From: RH-AL1 sp965277355
GTDB lineage: Bacteria; Pseudomonadota; Alphaproteobacteria; Rhizobiales; Beijerinckiaceae
Length of the DNA: 64,000 nt
Direction of reading: 5' to 3'
Assembly: GCA_965277355.1 (NCBI GenBank)
Contig: CBDICN010000002.1
Location: 1,736,001 to 1,800,000 of the forward strand
Shown: in pieces, positions 60,431 to 64,000 of the stretch
Numbering within the stretch: position 1 is the first letter of the stretch
How the letters are laid out: each line of letters begins with the position of its first letter
The notes under the pieces: model-generated
What the model was told of the DNA's origin: nothing
Databases searched by the model: none
What the model saw: the letters and a program-made list of their open reading frames with translations, nothing else
Translations under genes and position numbers: made by a program

Positions 60431-61738
60431 TTGCTCATCCACCAGAGCCTTCTCGGCTTCTTTGAAGTCTGCCTGATCGTCGCCGATTGCGGTCTGATGC
60501 TGGTCGCGGCGGGCTTCCTCGCCCTCATCGGCATCAAGCTTTACGACGTGTTCGGGCCGCCGCACTGGCGCAACCACCTTCCGCGCGCCTTCCTGCCGGA
60601 AGCCGACCTGCCGCACGTTTTGGTCCAGGTGCCGGTCTTCAATGAGCACGAGATCGCGATCGGCGCGATGTATTCGGTCGCGGCGCTCGACTGGCCGCGC
60701 GACCGGCTCCACATCCAGATTCTCGACGATTCGACCGACGAATCCTCCGACATGATCGCCCGTTCCGCCGCCGACTTGCGGGCGCGCGGCTTTCTCGTCG
60801 AGCATCGCCGCCGGACGGACCGCAGCGGCTTCAAGGCCGGCGCGCTGGCCGAAGGGCTCGCCGCCACCACCGAGCCGCTAATCGCCATGCTCGACGTTGA
60901 CTTCCGGCCGCCGCCGCATTGGCTGCGCGACATCGTGCCGGTCCTGCTCGCCGATCCCGATGCCGGCTTCCTGCAGTCGCGCTGCGAATTCGCGAACTAC
61001 CGCACCAACTGGCTGACCCGGGTTCAGGGCATGATGTTCGATGCCCATTTCGTCATCGAGCAGGCCTGCCGTTATCGCGCCGGCTGGCTGTTCCAGTTCA
61101 ATGGCACCGGGGGCATCTGGCGCCGCTCCGCGGTCATGGAGGCCGGCGGCTGGTCGTCCGATTCGCTTGTCGAGGATCTCGACCTGACGGTTCGGGTGGC
61201 GCTCGCCGGCTGGCGCGGCCTGTTCGTGATGGAGCCGGCTGTCCCGGGCCTCGTGCCGGAGCGGATCGGACACTGGCGCGTCCAGCAGAGGCGCTGGTCC
61301 ACCGGCTTCGTCCAGGTCGCGCGCAAGCTGTTGGGCGAGATTTGGAGCGCCCCCTGGGCGACGAGCTTCAAGCTGTCGGCGAGCTTCCTCATCTTCGTGC
61401 AACTGTTCTTCCCCTGCCTTGCGCTCGGCGTCGTGTCCTTTGCCGCCTGCCTGGTCCTGCGCGCCGGCAACATCGCACCCTACCTGTCGATGCTCGTCTT
61501 CTTCCTGCTGCTCACCGTGGGGATCGCCGTCGGCCTGACGCTCCTGCCCTACCTCGTGCTGAAGCGCGGCCCCCTGTGGCGCTACTTCGTCACCCTCGCG
61601 ATGCTGCCGCCGTCCATGATCTTCATCAGCCTGGCGAATGCGCCGTCGATGATGAGAACGGTGATCGGGCGCCGCGAGAGCTTCAAACGAACGCCGAAGT
61701 CGATGAAGGCCCTGAAGGAAGCGTCGGCGCGGGACTGA
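60431..61738 (+). CDS. Membrane glycosyltransferase family 2 (cellulose synthase-like)
   Basis: A 435-residue processive-type GT2. N-terminal membrane segment, then VQVPVFNEHEIAIGA, LDDSTDESSDMIA, DVDF (DxD) in AMLDVDFRPPP, VEDLDLTVR and QQRRWSTGF (QxxRW), followed by four membrane segments. Works on UDP-sugars to make a polysaccharide or glycolipid; product unknown. TTG 60431 with GAGACGGA upstream is the best start; the longer frame overlaps ppa. Confidence 0.88.
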   Translation: MLIHQSLLGFFEVCLIVADCGLMLVAAGFLALIGIKLYDVFGPPHWRNHLPRAFLPEADLPHVLVQVPVFNEHEIAIGAMYSVAALDWPRDRLHIQILDDSTDESSDMIARSAADLRARGFLVEHRRRTDRSGFKAGALAEGLAATTEPLIAMLDVDFRPPPHWLRDIVPVLLADPDAGFLQSRCEFANYRTNWLTRVQGMMFDAHFVIEQACRYRAGWLFQFNGTGGIWRRSAVMEAGGWSSDSLVEDLDLTVRVALAGWRGLFVMEPAVPGLVPERIGHWRVQQRRWSTGFVQVARKLLGEIWSAPWATSFKLSASFLIFVQLFFPCLALGVVSFAACLVLRAGNIAPYLSMLVFFLLLTVGIAVGLTLLPYLVLKRGPLWRYFVTLAMLPPSMIFISLANAPSMMRTVIGRRESFKRTPKSMKALKEASARD

Positions 61739-61754
61739 TCCGCGCCAGTCCGGG

Positions 61755-62123
61755 TCAGCCCTTGCCGCCCTCGTTGAGCTGCTGCGCCAACCGCTCCAGC
61801 CGCTCGGAGGCGGCATCGAGGCCGACCGCGACGTCGGCGGCGAACGCTTCGCGTACCGCCTCGCTTTCCGCGCGCAACGCGCCGAGTCCCGCGAGCTCCT
61901 CCTCGAGCTGCGACACCCGCTTCTTCATCTCGCTCAGCTCGTCGGCGACGGTGATGGCCGTCATGATGACCAGCCGATTGTCGCCGATCTCGCCGAACCC
62001 CTTGCGCAGGCCGGCGAGCGTGCTGTCGACGTGCCGCGCCAGCTCCTGCAGATGGCCTTCCTCGCCCTCGCCGCAGGCCATGCGGTAGGTCCGCCCGGCG
62101 ATGACGACCGCTACGGTCGCCAT
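61755..62123 (-). CDS. zapA: Cell division protein ZapA
   Basis: A 122-residue ZapA: VAVVIAGRTYRMACGEGEEG, HVDSTLAGLRKGF and a coiled coil after residue 60. Stabilises FtsZ filaments at midcell. Its ATG directly follows the stop of the DUF4164 gene, so the two are coupled. It converges on the GT2 gene. Confidence 0.93.
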   Translation of the reverse strand: MATVAVVIAGRTYRMACGEGEEGHLQELARHVDSTLAGLRKGFGEIGDNRLVIMTAITVADELSEMKKRVSQLEEELAGLGALRAESEAVREAFAADVAVGLDAASERLERLAQQLNEGGKG

Positions 62124-62438
62124 CTAGTGGCGCTCGCCTTCGAGCGGCGGCGAGGCTTCCGGCTCGGCCAGGATCAGCAGGGCACGCAATGTCGCGCCGG
62201 CTCGGCCGAGGCGTTCGGCGACGCGGTCGTTCGCCTCTTCCAGCGCGTGCTTGCGGGCCATCGTCGAGTCGAGTTCGTGAGCAAGCCGACCGCGGTCGTC
62301 CTGCATGACGGCGAGCGTATCCTCGAGGTCGCGCTTATCCGCGCCGGTACGGCCGAACCGCTCGGCGGACGCCTCGAGCTGGTCGAGCGCCGACTCAAGG
62401 CGTTTCAGCGCGGCTTCGAGACGGGCGGGGCGGGCCAT
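62124..62438 (-). CDS. DUF4164 family coiled-coil protein
   Basis: A 104-residue protein starting MARPARLEAALKRLESALDQ, almost all coiled coil, ending LLILAEPEASPPLEGERH. In Hyphomicrobiales it precedes zapA, and its role in division is assumed from this. The longer frame to 62528 has no homology. Stop codon ends at the base before the zapA start. Confidence 0.85.
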   Translation of the reverse strand: MARPARLEAALKRLESALDQLEASAERFGRTGADKRDLEDTLAVMQDDRGRLAHELDSTMARKHALEEANDRVAERLGRAGATLRALLILAEPEASPPLEGERH

Positions 62439-62797
62439 GGCGGACGCAACTCGAATCTGGGCGCACAGGGTGGGGATCAATGGCGTCTTCGTCAATTCCG
62501 CCGCCGCGTCCCTCACAGGAAAGCGCATCGCGGCGCAAGGCGGCTCGCACGACTTGCCTCTCTTCGTCTCGTGCTTCGAACGTCCGGACGCTTGCGTTGA
62601 CAGAGGGAGGCGAGGTGTTAGTTAGGGCGCCGCTCTCCGCCTTTTCGGCGGTTTGGGACCCGCCGTTCGCGCGGGCGGTCTTGCCTGGCGTGCTTATGTA
62701 GCCTGCGGCCTCATGTGAGATCGTGTGGGCGTATTTGCGACGGCGCTCCTCGCGCGGCGTATTCCGCGATGACAATGTCGAACGGAGTTTGTGGATC
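62439..62797. other. Divergent upstream region of DUF4164-zapA and gap
   Basis: About 360 bp with no gene. The candidate gap promoter at 62597-62624 lies here. In many relatives a transketolase gene lies at this place between zapA and gap; none is present. Confidence 0.5.
62597..62624 (+). promoter_or_regulatory. Candidate promoter of gap
   Basis: A perfect TTGACA at 62597-62602 followed after 16 bp by tagtta. The -35 match is good; the -10 match is poor. It would leave a leader of about 170 bases before the gap start. Confidence 0.35.
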
Positions 62798-63805
62798 ATG
62801 GCCGTGCGGGTAGCGATCAACGGGTTCGGGCGGATCGGACGGAACGTCTTGCGCGCGATCGCGGAGTCGGGCCGCCAGGATGTCGAGGTCGTGGCGATCA
62901 ACGATCTCGGTCCCGTCGAGACCAACGCGCACCTCCTGCGCTACGATTCGGTGCACGGCCGCTATCCGGGCACCGTCCGCGTCGAGGGCGACACCATCGA
63001 CATCGGCCGCGGACCGATCAAGGTGACGGCGATCCGCAATCCGGCCGAGCTGCCGCATCGCGACCTCGGCATCGAAATTGCGATGGAATGCACCGGCATC
63101 TTCACAGCCAAGGAGAAGGCCTCCGCCCACATCGTGGCCGGCGCGAAGCGCGTGCTGATCTCGGCGCCCGGCGACAACACCGACCTGACGGTGGTCTACG
63201 GCGTCAACGACGACAAGCTCACCAAGGACCACATCATCGTCTCGAACGCGTCGTGCACGACGAATTGCCTCGCGCCGATCGCCAAGGTGCTCAACGACGC
63301 GATCGGCATCGAAAAGGGGTTCATGACCACGATCCACTCGTACACCGGGGATCAGCCGACGCTCGATACGATGCACAAGGACCTCTACCGCGCCCGTGCC
63401 GCCGCACTCTCGATGATTCCGACGACGACCGGCGCCGCCAAAGCGGTCGGGCTCGTGCTGCCCGAGCTGGAGGGCAAACTGGATGGCTCCTCGATCCGCG
63501 TGCCGACACCCAACGTCTCCGTCGTCGACTTCAAGTTCCTTGCCAAGCGCGACACCGACGGGGCCGAGATCAAGGCCGCGATCAAGAGCGCCGCGGAGGG
63601 CAGGCTGAACGGCATTCTCGGCTATACCGAGGACCCCAACGTCTCGATCGACTTCAACCACGACCCGCATTCGTCGATTGTCGCGATGGACCAGGTCAAG
63701 GTCACGCAGGGCAACCTCGTGCGCGTGCTCTCCTGGTACGACAACGAGTGGGGCTTCTCGAACCGGATGGCCGACGCCGCGGTGGCGATGGGCAGGCTGA
63801 TCTGA
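62798..63805 (+). CDS. gap: Glyceraldehyde-3-phosphate dehydrogenase
   Basis: A 335-residue tetrameric enzyme: MAVRVAINGFGRIGRNVLRA, catalytic C153 in SNASCTTNCLAP, and SWYDNEWGFSNRMAD at the end. Asp36 in INDLGP favours NAD. ATG 62798 follows GGAG after ten bases. Its stop overlaps the pgk start (TGATG), so the two are coupled. Confidence 0.97.
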   Translation: MAVRVAINGFGRIGRNVLRAIAESGRQDVEVVAINDLGPVETNAHLLRYDSVHGRYPGTVRVEGDTIDIGRGPIKVTAIRNPAELPHRDLGIEIAMECTGIFTAKEKASAHIVAGAKRVLISAPGDNTDLTVVYGVNDDKLTKDHIIVSNASCTTNCLAPIAKVLNDAIGIEKGFMTTIHSYTGDQPTLDTMHKDLYRARAAALSMIPTTTGAAKAVGLVLPELEGKLDGSSIRVPTPNVSVVDFKFLAKRDTDGAEIKAAIKSAAEGRLNGILGYTEDPNVSIDFNHDPHSSIVAMDQVKVTQGNLVRVLSWYDNEWGFSNRMADAAVAMGRLI

Positions 63806-64000
63806 TGGCCGATGCCGCCCGGGGCTTCCGCACGCTCGACGACGTCGACGTGCGGGGCAAGCGCGTGCTGGTGAGGCTCGACCTCAACGTGCCGATGGCG
63901 AAGGGCGTGGTGAGCGATGCGACCCGCATCGACCGCGTCCTGCCGACGCTGACCGAGCTTTGCGGCAACGGCGCCAAGGTCGTGGTGCTCTCGCATTTCG
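63805..64000 (+). CDS. pgk: Phosphoglycerate kinase, 5' part (cut by window edge)
   Basis: Sixty-five residues of the N-terminal domain are visible: FRTLDDVDVRGKRVLVRLDL and NVPMAKGVVSDATRIDRVLP, the signature RVDxNVP region for 3-phosphoglycerate binding. The rest lies beyond the window. ATG overlaps the gap stop. Confidence 0.97.
   Translation, partial: MADAARGFRTLDDVDVRGKRVLVRLDLNVPMAKGVVSDATRIDRVLPTLTELCGNGAKVVVLSHF

Noticed and set aside
62439..62797. 6S RNA gene, often near zapA
   Set aside because: No recognisable long hairpin with a central bubble was found; on the zapA downstream side there are only 16 bp before the GT2 gene.
1..64000. CRISPR arrays, tRNA and rRNA genes, integrase-bounded genomic island
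   Set aside because: No regular spacer-repeat pattern, tRNA-like T-arm sequences or integrase genes were found on either strand by eye.

Overview
The window reads as a chromosomal segment of a high-GC alphaproteobacterium, most likely of the Hyphomicrobiales (Rhizobiales). This rests on gene content and order: a Ros/MucR-type zinc-finger regulator, a DUF4164-zapA pair next to gap-pgk, rplU-rpmA followed by an acetyltransferase gene, a GT21 (ceramide glucosyltransferase-like) enzyme, a folB-folP-folK operon, and frequent GTG/TTG starts with AGGA/GGAG ribosome sites. The species cannot be named from the sequence. No rRNA, tRNA or CRISPR array was seen.

Layout. 0-10.8 kb is mostly core: a Tim44-like protein, a folate operon whose first enzyme is an unusual MfnB-like/FolB fusion, transaldolase, a ClC/CBS chloride transporter, an MFS exporter with a periplasmic metal/heme-type binding protein, and a GT21 glycosyltransferase. 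10.8-33 kb is accessory and metabolically flexible. It holds a divergent cluster (LLM flavin monooxygenase and LysR on one strand; MmgE/PrpD, AtuA-like and DUF4387 on the other), an outer-membrane transporter with a decayed duplicate, an ACMSD-type amidohydrolase/decarboxylase, several SDR/NmrA-like reductases with an MmyB-type regulator, a FAD monooxygenase operon, AraC and TetR regulators, and many gene relics (LysR, VOC, frameshifted TfoX, truncated transporter). 33-36.8 kb returns to a conserved envelope operon (MotA/ExbB-like plus MotB/OmpA-like). 37-38 kb is a small AT-rich island with an HNH nuclease and a DUF2442 protein.

38-49.9 kb holds oxidoreductases, glutaminase, leuC, the MucR-like regulator, an MFS symporter, murI and periplasmic proteins. 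An intact IS630-family element (about 1,024 bp) sits at 49.87-50.89 kb. After it come the acetyltransferase gene, rpmA and rplU, three MFS carriers, class I aldolase, an O-antigen-ligase-like membrane protein, inorganic pyrophosphatase, a membrane GT2, zapA, and gap followed by the 5' end of pgk, cut by the window edge. Central carbon genes (tal, fba, gap, pgk, ppa) are therefore spread over both ends.

The most notable items are: (1) the MfnB-like/FolB fusion, in which the lysines expected for MfnB catalysis appear lost; (2) two 100-bp TA-flanked repeats whose ends resemble the ends of the resident IS630, i.e. likely MITEs mobilised in trans; (3) the uncharacterised LLM/MmgE/AtuA/DUF4387 cluster; (4) a TetR/membrane-protein pair with twin operators lying directly on both start codons; and (5) the HNH-nuclease island. 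I found no complete known defence system and no proven new system. The strongest candidates for something undescribed are items 1-3.
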